The notes under the pieces were generated by a model. That model saw only the letters and a program-made list of their open reading frames with translations. It had not been told where the DNA came from and ran no database searches. From Emiliania huxleyi CCMP1516 (taxonomy: Eukaryota; Haptophyta; Isochrysidales; Noelaerhabdaceae): a stretch of 64,000 nucleotides of DNA. Where the stretch lies: NCBI RefSeq assembly GCF_000372725.1, contig NW_005201792.1:594933-658932 (forward strand). The letters run 5' to 3'. This document shows, one piece after another, positions 20,527-30,865 of this stretch (position 1 is its first letter; every line of letters begins with the position of its first letter). The position numbers were made by a program, and so were the translations under genes.

Positions 20527-21081
20527 CGCGTGGGAGCTTGCGCCTCTTGGGCACTTACCTCGTCACCCCGTCAGTCGTCTCCTTTCTCTCAGATCGACCT
20601 CTTTTCCGTGGAGGAAAACAGGAGCCAATCATTTAAACGCTTGAGCGCTTGAACGGGTCGTGTCCCAGGCAGCACCCAGGGAAGTTGACCACACAAAGCC
20701 CAGTGCATGCGCCATGCGCCATGCGCCGCGTGTCCACCCTCTCCACATCATGAACCCGCACATCCACTCTCGATTCGCGCTCCCCCGCTCGAGGCATCTC
20801 GAGGCTCGCGACTCCATGCTCGTCTCTCGCGAGCCGCGGTCCCCATACACATGGGCCATCGCATGGCCCATATGGCGAGTTGGCGAGGTCCGCGCGGCCC
20901 GCCTTACACTTGGAGCACTTGGAGTGCAGTTCGCGGTTACAAGACTTTTTTTCCTCCAGCCTATGGACGGCGGGCGGCGAGAACAAACAAGGGGAACCTC
21001 CCTCTCCGCCAGGGAGGGAGGAGAGAACGGACTTGCTTGCGGAGCGCCCCCGCCGATCACGCTCTAGCCTCCCACTCGAGC

Positions 21082-22236
21082 ATGGCCGCGTTCTACATTT
21101 ACCCGGATGCAGCCATGGACCAGAGCACGACGGTGCTGGAGTGCCGCCCCTTGTGGTCCTTCGACGACCAGTCCGCTGAAGTTGCCATGTTGGCTCTCCT
21201 GCGTCAGCACCCTGCCCGCGTCACCGACCCCGAGGCTGCCACACTTTTCGTCGTGCCGCTGATGCCTTATGTAAGCAGTGGAGCGGGGGAGTGCATGGGA
21301 GAGAGCCACCAACGGCGCATGTCGCGTGCCGCCTCCGCGTTGCGAAAGAGTCCGTTCCTCTCGCGCCGCGGCGGCCACGACCACCTCCTGATCACAAACA
21401 CCTTCCGCGTCAAAACGTTCGCTCCGTGGCTCAAGCCATTGCTCGGCAACGCCACTATAGCCTGGTTCGAGCAGCCGAGGCTTGCCACTGGCGAGCGGCG
21501 TCCGGGTGTGCTCTACTCCCTCGCCTTCTGGCGTTGCACGGTGGTCATCCCGTATCTGGCCAACCCGTTCTGCGCACAGCAGCGTGCAGCGGCGCCAGAA
21601 GAGGCGCATCCCTCGTCTGGCGGCGCCGTGGAGGCTGGCGCCTCATTATCCGCCCAGCGTGCGCGCCGCCACGTCCGTGCGCCTGGCTCCGTCTTCTTCC
21701 AGGGATCTTTTAGTGCGGCATCCTACCTGCGCGGACGATTCGCATCATTGCAGGACTTGCCCGGGGCGCACGTACAGGACGTGCCGCGAGGATGCAGCGA
21801 GTCGCAGAATGCATCTCTTCGCCCAGAGTGTGCCGCTTCGAGGCTACGTGGCTCACCCTTGCACACAGCGCGTGGCATGCTCAGCCACGAGTTCTGCTTG
21901 GTACCGAGGGGTGACACTCCCTCCAGTGGGAGGCTGTATGCAGCGCTGGCTTGCCGCTGCGTGCCGCTGCTGATTGCAAACAGGTTTGCGGAGCATTTCG
22001 CCTTCCCCACTCGCGGTCGATACGACGAGTGGGTTGTCAGCGTGCCGGAAGGCGAATTCATGCGATCGCCGCGTGCCAGCATCGAGGGCGCCATCCATCA
22101 AGCGCGTCCTCAGCTGACGCGCATTCGCAGCGCAATGGAGGCGGCAGGTGTGGAGCTGCTGTACGACGCAGCCGGCTCACGAGCTGCGGACAACATGCTG
22201 CGCGACTGGAGTGCAAGTTGCGCGACCGGAGGCTAG
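21082..22236 (+). CDS. Exostosin-like glycosyltransferase (GT47 type)
   Basis: The frame from ATG 21082 reads MAAFYIYPDA, a normal exostosin-domain beginning. Next come DPEAATLFVVPLMPY, HDHLLITNTFRVKTF, VIPYLANPFC, RAPGSVFFQGSF, and finally LSHEFCLVPRGDTPSSGRLY with ACRCVPLLIANRFAEHFAFP, the conserved C-terminal exostosin signature (F-L-P-GD..S-R..-A...GC-PVi). Family members are Golgi glycosyltransferases building glycans or wall polymers. The frame is also open back to an ATG at 20707, but the added 125 residues look like chance coding. The signal anchor expected for a Golgi enzyme is not visible and may lie on an unseen upstream exon. Confidence 0.75.
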   Translation: MAAFYIYPDAAMDQSTTVLECRPLWSFDDQSAEVAMLALLRQHPARVTDPEAATLFVVPLMPYVSSGAGECMGESHQRRMSRAASALRKSPFLSRRGGHDHLLITNTFRVKTFAPWLKPLLGNATIAWFEQPRLATGERRPGVLYSLAFWRCTVVIPYLANPFCAQQRAAAPEEAHPSSGGAVEAGASLSAQRARRHVRAPGSVFFQGSFSAASYLRGRFASLQDLPGAHVQDVPRGCSESQNASLRPECAASRLRGSPLHTARGMLSHEFCLVPRGDTPSSGRLYAALACRCVPLLIANRFAEHFAFPTRGRYDEWVVSVPEGEFMRSPRASIEGAIHQARPQLTRIRSAMEAAGVELLYDAAGSRAADNMLRDWSASCATGG

Positions 22237-22413
22237 CCGCTTGCCACGAGATGGGTGCCGCCAAAATATGCGGAACATGCGCAAAAAATCCTATCCCCAG
22301 AGGCGCAAAGAGCCCGAACCCAGCCTCAGTGCGTGCCGTGGCACCGGTTGCGTCTCGCGTGCCTCCGCACCTGCGGCAGCTGCTTTGGCCTCCAGCGATA
22401 CCGTTTTGTCCCG

Positions 22414-23043
22414 ATGTGGCGCCGCTGTCGCCGCCTGCGGCCAGTGGCCAGTGCCGGGCTGCTCATGGCCAGTTACCGCACCAGTGCCGTGCAGCCAGCG
22501 CTGAGCGAGCCTCTGTCGCCCAGCAGCGCGAGCCCCGCTGCTCTTCCGGCGTCGCGGGCCGCCTCGAGCGCCGAGGCGAGCGCGGAGGAGGCGCCGAGCG
22601 GCCTGCGCATTGGAGTCACGATGCGAGAGGTGAGGGAGGGGTCGGGCGAGCAAGCCGCCTCTGGGATGCTTGCGACGGTCCACTACACTGTCCGCCTCGT
22701 CGGCGACGGCACGCTGCTCGAGGACACGCGCAACAGTGGGTATGGGGAGCGCGACTACGGCGCGCCGCTGTCGTTCCGGCTGGGCGAGCTCTCGGACCGA
22801 AGGATCCTGCGTGCCCTGCACCTGTGCGCCCTCGACATGCGCGTCGGCGGCGTGCGGAGGGTGCGCACGTGCTTGCTCGACTCTGACTTTGGGTACACGC
22901 GCACGCCGGAGATACCCACCGCGCGCTCGTACAGGGTCAAGCGAGAGCTGGGCGCAGACTGGCTCATCGACCTGGAGCTGGAGCTGGTGGCGCTGCAACC
23001 GCCGCCCGGCCCGACCCTGCTGGAGAGGCTATTTGGAAAGTGA
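22414..23043 (+). CDS. FKBP-type peptidyl-prolyl isomerase with N-terminal targeting sequence
   Basis: Starts at ATG 22414 (MWRRCRRLRPVASAGLLMAS), a basic/hydrophobic leader suited to organelle targeting; the frame is open upstream to 22255. After an Ala/Ser-rich linker the FKBP domain follows: GVTMREVREGSG, MLATVHYTVRL, a charged insertion, FRLGELSDRRILRAL, MRVGGVRRVRTCL and LIDLELELVAL, ending LLERLFGK. FKBPs catalyse proline cis-trans isomerisation. The usual active-site aromatics are only partly preserved, and the Q-V-I-G-W-E segment is replaced by DRRILRALHLCALD, so activity is uncertain. It is a single exon and lies 177 bases after the exostosin-like gene on the same strand. Confidence 0.75.
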   Translation: MWRRCRRLRPVASAGLLMASYRTSAVQPALSEPLSPSSASPAALPASRAASSAEASAEEAPSGLRIGVTMREVREGSGEQAASGMLATVHYTVRLVGDGTLLEDTRNSGYGERDYGAPLSFRLGELSDRRILRALHLCALDMRVGGVRRVRTCLLDSDFGYTRTPEIPTARSYRVKRELGADWLIDLELELVALQPPPGPTLLERLFGK

Positions 23044-24239
23044 GTCGCGACTGGAGTCACCGCGTTTTTTGTGTACCTGAACCCTCTGCGCTACTTCACA
23101 CTTACACACGGCCCGACGTGTGCGTAGCGTGACTAAGAGACTAGTCCAGTAGTAGCACGTAGGGTCGTACGTGCCACAGGCGGGGCATGCCCCCGCGGCT
23201 CAGCTTCAGGTGAGTTCATCTTGCCGGCGGTACCCGACGCTGCTCGAACGGCAGTTGTCGACCGCCGGCAGTTGACCGGCAAGATGAAGTCCACTGCGCT
23301 CGAAAAACATACCACCGGAAGCGCCTCGCCGAGGCGCACAAGAGTCCCCGTCAGCGCCACGCGCGAGAGCATGTGTCCAATGTGCAACGCGGCGGCGCGA
23401 TGAGTCACGGGACGACCGACGGAAGCCGGACAAGCCACAAAACTCGCTCTCGCAGAGCAGGTTTTCACCGATTTGCTGTGGGCGTTGGCTGAAATAGTGC
23501 TCAAACCGACCAACGAAAACGGCACTAGTTAAGGGCAAAACCCGATTTGCTGTGGGGGGCGTTAAGTCAGCCCTCGCGTTTGGCCCGCTTCGTTCGCCCC
23601 ACCCAGCCCAACCGCTCTCCCCACGCTCTTCGCCGTGTGGCGGCCGTCCTTCCTGCAAGGGAAAGCCGCTGATCGAGCCCAGCGTGCCCGCGGCCGCCTC
23701 CCGCGCAGCACCGCCGCTGGGGACGACACGCTGCGGAATTGGATCGAGCCCATGGAGGAGGAGGGCGCAGTCGGCGAATCGGAGGAGGAGGAGGAGGGCG
23801 CAGTCGTCGACGTTGGCGTGTCTGACTCAGAGGAGGCGTTGGAGGTGCTCCAGCAACCTAACCTGATCCAGAAGCTCGCCGACGTTGTCACTCAACGTGC
23901 GTCATGCGTGATCGAGCTTGAGGGAGGAGCTCAGCTAACGATTCGGCCGGCCACCCAGCGCCGCCGCCCACCGCCACCCCTGGGGTGTCGACGGGCCCCC
24001 GGGGGCGACGGGGGTGCTCGCTCCGGCCGCGGCGGCCGAAAACGGGGACCTCTAACTAGGTCTAACTTTGAAGTGATGCACTTGATGCAAGGGTGCCATT
24101 GTGCTCTACTACAAAAGTTGTGTAAGATGCCCAAGTCTCAGACGCTGGATCCTTAGCGGAGCTGAGTTCTGACGGTGTGAACACGAGCAACCGGAGTGAC
24201 GACCGGGACCGGGCCGTACGCCGGGAGTGCCCCGACTAG
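23044..24239. other. Intergenic; weak ORFs and partial repeat C
   Basis: No firm gene. A stem of CATCTTGCCGG...CCGGCAAGATG lies at about 23217-23286. A plus-strand frame (23752-23980) encodes an acidic peptide (EEEEGAVVDVGVSDSEEALE) of unknown significance. At 23981-24020 a short piece of repeat C appears (GGTGTCGACGGGCCCCCGGG). Confidence 0.5.
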
Positions 24240-24240
24240 C

Positions 24241-24362
24241 AGTGACGGGCGCGGACGAGCGAATGAGAGGTCGCTATCTGTGGAAGATGTGTTGTTAGGG
24301 ACTAGGACTGCCTATCTCTCACTGAAAGGGACCTCTCATTCGCTCGTCCGCACCCGTCACCG
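24241..24362. repeat. Strong inverted repeat (about 30-bp arms, about 55-base loop)
   Basis: GTGACGGGCGCGGACGAGCG with GAATGAGAGGT on the left pairs with ACCTCTCATTC plus GCTCGTCCGCACCCGTCAC on the right, with a single mismatch. It could be a fold-back element end or a transcribed hairpin. Confidence 0.85.
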
Positions 24363-24394
24363 CTCACGGAGTGCTCCGCGTGCCGCACCGGCCG

Positions 24395-24735
24395 CCGCCG
24401 GCCGCCGGCCGCTCACGGCAACGGAACAGTCTTACTACTCCGCAACGTTGAGCTGGATCAAACTTAATAGTGCTCCTGAAAGCCCTCTCTCTGGGCTCTG
24501 CCACACAGTAGCAGCTCATGACGAGCAGCTGCTGTGACTGTATTTGTAGCCATTTTTAGGCTTCAACTGGTCCCAAAATAGTAGCAACACCTCATGAAAA
24601 TCAGTCAAAAAAGCCCCAAAAAATCGGCGCCTGCGGCGGGCTACCTGGGGCTGCGCCCCAGACCCCCTTGACTGGGGGGACCCCCCGCGAGAGCACCCCC
24701 GTCGCCCCCGGGGGCCCGTCGACACCCCAGGCCGC
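24395..24735 (-). repeat. Dispersed repeat C, copy 1 (inverted relative to 63660-64000)
   Basis: The reverse complement matches 63660-64000 at about 92% by eye, for example TTCATGAGGTGTTGCTACTA, CTCAACGTTGCGGAGTAGTA and the GGGCCCCCGGGGGCGACGGG block. No coding domain was recognised. The same frame across the repeat (PRGRRGCS...FFGAFLTDFHEVLLL) is open in both copies. Confidence 0.85.
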
Positions 24736-25498
24736 CACCCACAAAGCGCCTGCTCTACTATCCCGTACCTGGCTGGCTGACGCTCGCCCCCCCCGCTCCA
24801 CTTTCCCCTGACCATGCCCGTGATAGCACCATCACTGCCGCCGTCCTGATTTTGAACGTGGCAGCTAGACTCGGTAGTCGTGACCGCCCCCTGAGTGTGA
24901 GGAGCAGGAGAGAGAGAGCTTTGTGGTGTTGGTGTACGCAATAACAGGACAGGGTGGTTGTTCTCTCCATCTCCCCTTCTAGCTCTTAGCATGAGCTGCG
25001 CCCTGTGTCCGACCCCTTTTGCGCAGCAACACCTTAAGCTTTCAGGCCCTCCAAATTCGGGTCGGAGCGTAGCGGAGTGGGCCCCGAGTTTGAAAAGGGC
25101 GATGGACGCTTGCGTCCTAGCCTCCAACAACGCCTCCCCGGCGCAGAGGGGCCCCCGGAGGGATGCTCAACCGCTCCACGCCACGCCGCTCGCGGCGGTC
25201 CTCTTCCCAGCTCCGCTGAGGGCCCACACGTTATATTGCCAGTACTCAAGTGTCGGCTCCCGAGCCAAGAAGCGCGCGATATTTTGTACTAGCTGAGGGG
25301 CTCGCTAAACGCTCGCCGAGCTCCATGCTGTGCAACACCACCTCCTCACTAATCGTCAGGGGCGCGGAGTGCGCAGTGCACCTGCGCAGCGGGGGCTCGC
25401 CCCCTGCAAGGGGAGGGCGGTCGGTGGCGGCGGCGGCGAGGCACGTTCGCGGTGGTATTTTGTATTGCAGCCCTTCGGCACTGGTACAACCTTCGATA
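24736..25498. other. Intergenic region upstream of the phosphatase
   Basis: No gene supported. It contains overlapping chance frames on both strands and is the likely promoter region of the gene at 25499. Confidence 0.4.
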
Positions 25499-27361
25499 AT
25501 GGGCCTGTCCCTCTCTTCTTCGCTGCGGATCGGCCTGCTCTCAGCCGCGGCTGGAACCGCTGCTGGCTTCTCCTTCGGCGCAGCTGCCGCCTCCGGGGTC
25601 CGCAGAACCGCAAGCACCGGCCTGCGGCCCGCGTCGCTCGCTGCGCAGAGCAGTGCTGCCGCCGTGTCGTTTAAGGACGCTGGGCTGTGCAAGAAGCTCG
25701 ACGTGCCAGCCGACCTGCTCGAGAAGGCTCGCAGCCGCACGTGGCCTGTGTGACACATCGCAACGTTGACTCTCGCACTTTACCGGCAGGTCGACGTCTT
25801 CATCTTTGACTGCGACGGCGTCATCTGGAAGGGCGACTCGCTCATCGACAAGGCCCGCACTCCCGCGCATAGATAGCTTCTGGCCTCTCATACATCGGCG
25901 TTCCTCACGCTCAGGTGCCTGCCGTCCTGGCGATGCTGCGTGCGGCGGGCAAGAAGGTCTTCTTCGTCACAAACAACTCGACCAAGTCCAGGAAGGGCTA
26001 CCTCGGCAAGTTCAAGTCGCTCGGACTAGAGGCGGAGAGGGAGAGGGAGGAGGGCGGCGGCATGCTAGACCTTGCTCACACCCCGCCGCCGCGACCTGCC
26101 AGGAGACGCAGCCCGAGGAGATCTTCTCCTCCTCGTTTGCCGCCGCCGCCTACTTGGAGCAGGCAGCTGCAGGGCCCTCTTCCACCTGCCTTAGCACTCA
26201 CCTCCCCCTCCCCCCCCCTGGCTCCCCACCCGCACCTTCGGCACGCGGCAGACCAAGTTCAAGGAGAGCGGCAAGAAGGTGTACATCATCGGCGAGGTTG
26301 GCATCGAGGAGGAGCTCGACATGATCGGGGTGCCGTGGATCGGAGGTGTGCCTCCGCCCTCGCGCTGGCTGTACCCGCCTCTCCTGCCGTGGCGCACGCC
26401 CTTGCCCTGTCCAGCAGCCGCTGCCGCTCAAAGTGCCGCCACGGTCACACTCTCCCTCGTACTTGCCGCCCTCCCCTCGCGCCTGCGCCACCGCCCCTGC
26501 GCCATCCGAACATCTCTCCGCCCGCAGGCGGCAGCGACGCGGGCAAGAAGATCGCACTCAAGTCCGGGTGCTGCCCCCCTCCGGTGCAGACAGGCTCGTG
26601 TCGTGCGCCCTCCAGCACCGACGCAGCACGCGCCTGCAGGTACGCGCTGCCGCACGACTCCGACGTGGGCGCCGTCATCGTCGGCTTTGACCGCGAGATC
26701 AACTACCACAAGATCCAGTACGCGCAGCTCTGCATCAACGAGAACCCGGGCTGCGAGTTCATCGCCACCAACCTCGACGCAGTGACGCACCTCACCGACG
26801 CGCAGGAGCATCCCCTCCTCCACCCCCCTCCTCCACCCCCCTCCGCCACCCCCCTCCGCCACCACCAGAAGAGAGGGCTCCCCACTGGCCGGGGCCCTCC
26901 ACCGGCGGCGCTCAGCCGCCCGCCCGCCCCTCCTTGCCGCGCGACGCCCCGCCCAGTCCGCGCCGCTCCCGCACCTCGAGCAGGAATGGGCGGGCAACGG
27001 CGCGATGGCCGGCGCCATCAAGGGCTGCACCGGCCGCGAGCCGACCCTCGTCGGCAAGCCCTCGCCGCTGATGATCGACTACATGGTCGAGAAGTTCGGC
27101 ATCGAGCGGGGCCGCATCTGCATGGCGACCGCCGCCGCCGTGCCATGCTGTGCCGCTCCGCGCCGCCCCGCGCCCACACCCTACCCCGCCGTCTCTACGC
27201 AGGTGGGCGACCGGCTGGACACGGACATCCTGTTTGGGCAAAACAACGGCCTCCTCTCTTGCCTCACCCTCTCGGGGGTCACGACCGAGGAGAAGCTGCT
27301 CTCGCCCGAGAATGAGATCAAGCCCGACTTTTATGTGGACTCTCTCGCCGACTTTCTGTAG
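25499..27361 (+). CDS. PGP: Phosphoglycolate phosphatase / HAD-IIA phosphatase, probably plastid-targeted
   Basis: Begins MGLSLSSSLRIGLLSAAAGT, a hydrophobic leader followed by an Ala/Ser-rich basic stretch, fitting the bipartite plastid presequence of secondary-plastid algae. HAD motifs are complete: FDCDGVIWKGD (nucleophile Asp), FFVTNNSTKSR, then VIVGFDREINYHKIQYA and FIATNLDAVTHLTDA, the substrate-binding cap of the HAD-IIA type, VGKPSPLMIDYM (catalytic Lys) and VGDRLDTDILFG (Mg-binding Asp). The protein ends YVDSLADFL at 27361. Phosphoglycolate phosphatase removes phosphate from 2-phosphoglycolate in photorespiration. Exons follow at 25790-25852, 25915-26031, 26103-26162, 26252-26345, 26528-26567, 26640 on, and two more. 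Donors at 25853, 26032, 26163 and after RGRICM are GC; those at 25748, 26346 and 26568 are GT. The junction after HLTDAQ is unresolved. Confidence 0.9.
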
Positions 27362-27419
27362 AGGGAAGCACACTCTACGCGCGGGGGTCTCACGGGAGGA
27401 AAAGATATAAAGTGTGTCT

Positions 27420-27575
27420 CACCGACTGAATAAATAAACAAATAAAACGGACAAACTCTGACACTGAGACGAGATGGGATTTAGGGACATGTGTCCCCGC
27501 CCTGCACGATCTTGGTGTGAGGATCTTGAATCCGTGTCCCCTCACCCCTCGTCACAACCCGACACGCGGAAGAGC
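27420..27575 (-). mobile_element. Retroposon family P, 5'-truncated copy with (TTTA)n-type tail
   Basis: On the minus strand it reads CTCTTCCGCGTGTCGGGTTG, then the block GATCGTGCAGGGCGGGGACA, and ends TTTTATTTGTTTATTTATTC. The same 3' end follows the ORF at 36420-37400. Homology begins near ACTCTTGC, so the copy is 5' truncated. Confidence 0.7.
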
Positions 27576-27870
27576 GGTGCAAGAGAGTGGCGTGAGCCGT
27601 GAGGGCTCTTATAACCGCAAGAGAGCCAAGACTGCTTTTTGTGTGACATTCTAATATCGATCAACCCTCCCTCTCTCTCTCTTGAGACTCGGCTCTAGTG
27701 TCGGAGAGTGGATGTGAGTCAAAGATAGCCGGATCAAAATCAGCGCCGTGGCGACAACGACAAGGGGGGCTCTCCCAAGGCGGAGCCGTTCGATGTTCGA
27801 GGTGCTTGGACCTTGGTCGTGTACAGTGTTGGTTTCGGCGTAACGTAGGCTTGGTCAGGGCAGCATCTAG

Positions 27871-28068
27871 CTACTCTTGGATTTCCCGGAAGACAGCGTC
27901 AAGAAGAAGCTCACCCCAGAAGCACACGGAAAGAATGCTCCAGTCCTGAGCTTGAGCACCTAGACTACCTAGGGCAAGCGCGTAGATGCCGAAGCCCACG
28001 TTCTTGGACAAGATCGCGGCGACTTGCATTCGAGGGGATCCGACGAAGGGATCGATGAAGGGGCCCAA
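27871..28068 (-). CDS. Small hydrophobic ORF, unknown
   Basis: 65-residue frame with LSKNVGFGIYALALGSLG and WSILSVCFWGELLLDAVF, two possible membrane segments. The composition looks coding, but no homologue was recognised and no exon neighbours could be identified. The surrounding 27576-28278 shows nothing else beyond a T-rich tract at 28110-28140. Confidence 0.3.
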   Translation of the reverse strand: MGPFIDPFVGSPRMQVAAILSKNVGFGIYALALGSLGAQAQDWSILSVCFWGELLLDAVFREIQE

Positions 28069-29025
28069 AGGGGTCGATGCGTCCTCTTGGTCCTCTTGTG
28101 CCGCCTTGGTTTATTTTGTAGGCCGATTTTATTTTTTTGAGGGGTGCCCGGCGCCGAGCTTTTAGGGTCGGACCTCAAGACAGCCTTGTAGATCCCTGGG
28201 CCAGGGTGATGGCGTCCCCGTCGGGAGCGCTGTGTGTTGGTGGAGGAAGGACAGCAACCACAGGCAGGTGCCCGGCAGCGTCCCGCCACACGCACGATCC
28301 GGATGACCTCTCTCCTCCGGATCCCAGTCAGCCCCGTGGGGCTAGTCCTCTCGTCTATAGCTAGCCTTTCAGTGTACGACTGTATGTATCTTTTTAGGGG
28401 AGAAGCGCGTGTGTGTGTTCTCTATAGATAGAGGCCCCAAAGGTAAAGCTCGAGCCCAAGGCTGCGTGAGAGCTCGGAAGCGAGCTTTGCACGGCGATCG
28501 AAGATCTCTCTCAGTGTGTAGGTACGACTTTGCGTTTTAGCTTCTCAGTGTGTACCCTCTCTCGCTCTCTCAATGTACGTAAGAGAGTGTGTGTGGCTAT
28601 TCGCTCTTACGAATCTGCCTCTCGGAAGACGCGCGCCGGCCCGGGGAACTCGCTTGCGATCCCGTTCCAGCCACAGAGGCCGCGTGAGGCGTGTGGGACG
28701 GTGCACCCACGCTGGGGCCCGAGTGCACTGGCCACGCGTCTCGAGGGGAGGGCGGCTCGTAACTGAGGTTCGCCGTCAGAGACAGTCGTCCTCCCCTCAA
28801 CCGTGGGGGGCGTACTGGCTTGATCCCACCGGCTAAGGGCGGGCAGTCTTCGTGACTGCTGTCACGCTAAGGCCGACGCACCCGATGAGAGGGGATCACG
28901 GGGTATAGACTCCGTACGCCCGGCCGGCTTAGCGGCTTACTAGGTCCCGCCCTTCTCTCGGAAGACGCGCGCCGGCCCGGGTGACTCGCTTGCGAGGTAG
29001 ATCCCGTTCCAGCCAGAGGCCGCGT

Positions 29026-29388
29026 GACCACCATGTGGAGACGTCCGGCGGCGCCGAGGAGCGAGATCGTGCCGATCTCCTGGCAGATGATGTTGAGCAC
29101 CTCGGCGATGCGAGCGCGGCGGGAGGCGCCGCCGCCGAAGACGGAGTCGGCGACGCTCGAGACGACGCTGAAGGAGGGCGCGTTGGACGCCGGAGCGGGC
29201 GGGTCGTGCTGCGACGCGCCGAGCCGGCCGATGCTTGCTGTCGGCAACAGGTTGGAGAGCGCGCCAGTCGAGATGCCCCCGAGCCTTGCACTGACGACGG
29301 CACGCCACGGGCTTCGCGTGAGGCGTGCGAGGCCGCGCGCGAAGTACGGTGGGGAACCCTTGCGTGTGATCTGTAGGTATTCATCCAT
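29026..29388 (-). CDS. Second copy of the conserved ORF fragment
   Basis: Frame starting MDEYLQITRKG, with the same ARGLARLTRSPWRAVV and NIICQEIGTISLLGAA blocks as copy 1. It differs by a handful of residues and one extra Gly codon; the frame breaks in both copies after LLGAAGRLH. Confidence 0.35.
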
Positions 29389-29629
29389 TTTGCGCGTACT
29401 CGTGGTGTTGTAAGGACGTGCTGCTCTGAGAACCAGACGTCTCGAACACAGAGAGCCCGGCCCTTACGGAGTCGCGCACGCACAGGACACCACCAGAAAC
29501 ATAGACCACCCATGGCAGTCCCCGTCGACGCGCGGGCGGCGAGTGGGATGGGGCTCGGCCCGCTTGCTCTGCGCACGTTAGCTACGCCGTGGGCTCAGGC
29601 CCCCCCGTTCTCACACCGACGCCGCTCGT

Positions 29630-29755
29630 TCAGGCCTCGCCGAACTCGAACTTGAACTCGTGGCCCTCCTCCTGCGAGGCCCACTTTGCGCCCGCGATCG
29701 TGAAATCGAAAGCCTTGCCATTCGCCTTGAGCTCCTTGGAGAGGTACTTCACGAA
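29630..29755 (-). pseudogene. Exon-2 remnant of the 68-residue protein gene
   Basis: Encodes FVKYLSKELKANG through EFKFEFGEA and the stop, as in 14466-14601. The splice acceptor and exon 1 were removed by the deletion at 29755, so the copy cannot make the full protein. Confidence 0.75.
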
Positions 29756-30515
29756 ACGGCAGGCGGGGGTGGGACGCGGGCGCCTCAGAGGATGAGTTCG
29801 CTACACATTACTATCAGCCACCTGCAAATGGCTTTTTTTTTGAGGCGCTGTTGCGGCAGTTGATGTGAACTCGTGTCGCCACACGCCAAGGGCGTATGCT
29901 CTGTCGAGACGTGAGGCGCCTGCGCCCAGGAGGGGAGGGCGCATGCGTAACGACGCTGCTAGAGAAGCCTTTCGGGGCCCAGAGATACAACTTCTGATGC
30001 CATGCGTGACCTAGTAGTGTCCCCAGCTATGGGCGTGTCCACGTTGGAGCCAGGTGTGGTGTGGACGCGAGAATAGCTCCGCCATTCATGGAGGCACCCG
30101 ATGCGAGTCGACTGGTGTGTGTCGTCGTGGTTTCGTATCAAGAATACTCACTCACATACTCACATTGCGCCTTTCATAACAGGGGAGTTGTAGTCCATCA
30201 GCCCCGACCGGCAGCACGCTGTTGGTCGGTTCGAGCGCCCGGTCTGCGTGGGCGCCTCTTCACCGCCTCCCTCCTTTGCCCCGAGCGTCGTTCCGCCCTC
30301 CATCCACACCATCCTCGAGCCACCATCTATGTCTCGCCTGACCACGACCTCACAAAGGCGCGCCGTGGCGACGCCCCCTCGCAGGGCCAGATCACTTTCC
30401 TGGTCGTAAAAGCTTGGCGCTACGAGAGGACCAAAGTGGTAAAGGTGGTACTCTCGCTGACCCCATCAAAAGCGTAAAAGCACCCGAGGCTCCACCTCCA
30501 GCAGAAAATAAGAAG

Positions 30516-30865
30516 AGAAACTGCAGAAAGTAACCTTTTCCCTCAGGCTAAAAAGCCGTAATGGGCACCGCTCGCGGCTCGGCACCGGGCACACCGACTC
30601 GCGGTATCCAAAATGCGCCTGCGGGCGGACCCTCACAGCTCACAGCTCACATACCCGGAGGTGGACTGCTGACAGGTTGCGATGAGGACGCCCCGCGGTC
30701 CCCCCGTCCCCCGAGACCCGACGCGCCGCGAGGTTTCGCGGGATTCCGATTGCGTGGTTTCGATCGTTCGGGTGAGTTCGACAGAGAGAGACTAACCGCT
30801 TACGCAAGAGCACGACTGGGTGAGGCGGGAGACACAGTGGCAGTGAACACTAAACTAAAAAACTC
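30516..30865. other. Short intergenic region
   Basis: A plus-strand frame opens at 30561 (MGTARGSAPGTPTRG) and runs into the importin-9 3' end antisense. It is Pro/Arg-rich and unrecognised, so it is treated as unsupported. Confidence 0.3.

Larger units (their letters stand above)
28279..30515 (+). repeat. Direct segmental duplication, copy 2 (2.2 kb)
   Basis: Parallel to 12158-15933. It lacks the 930-bp block found at 12828-13764 and has lost the stretch corresponding to 14594-15118, the breakpoint being TACTTCACGAA|ACGGCAGGCGG at about 29755. It also lacks a few short pieces such as CACATCGCTTGAG. Confidence 0.9.

Noticed and set aside
20707-21081. 125-residue N-terminal extension of the exostosin-like protein
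   Set aside because: His/Arg/Pro-rich with no membrane anchor; homology starts exactly at MAAFYIYPDA.
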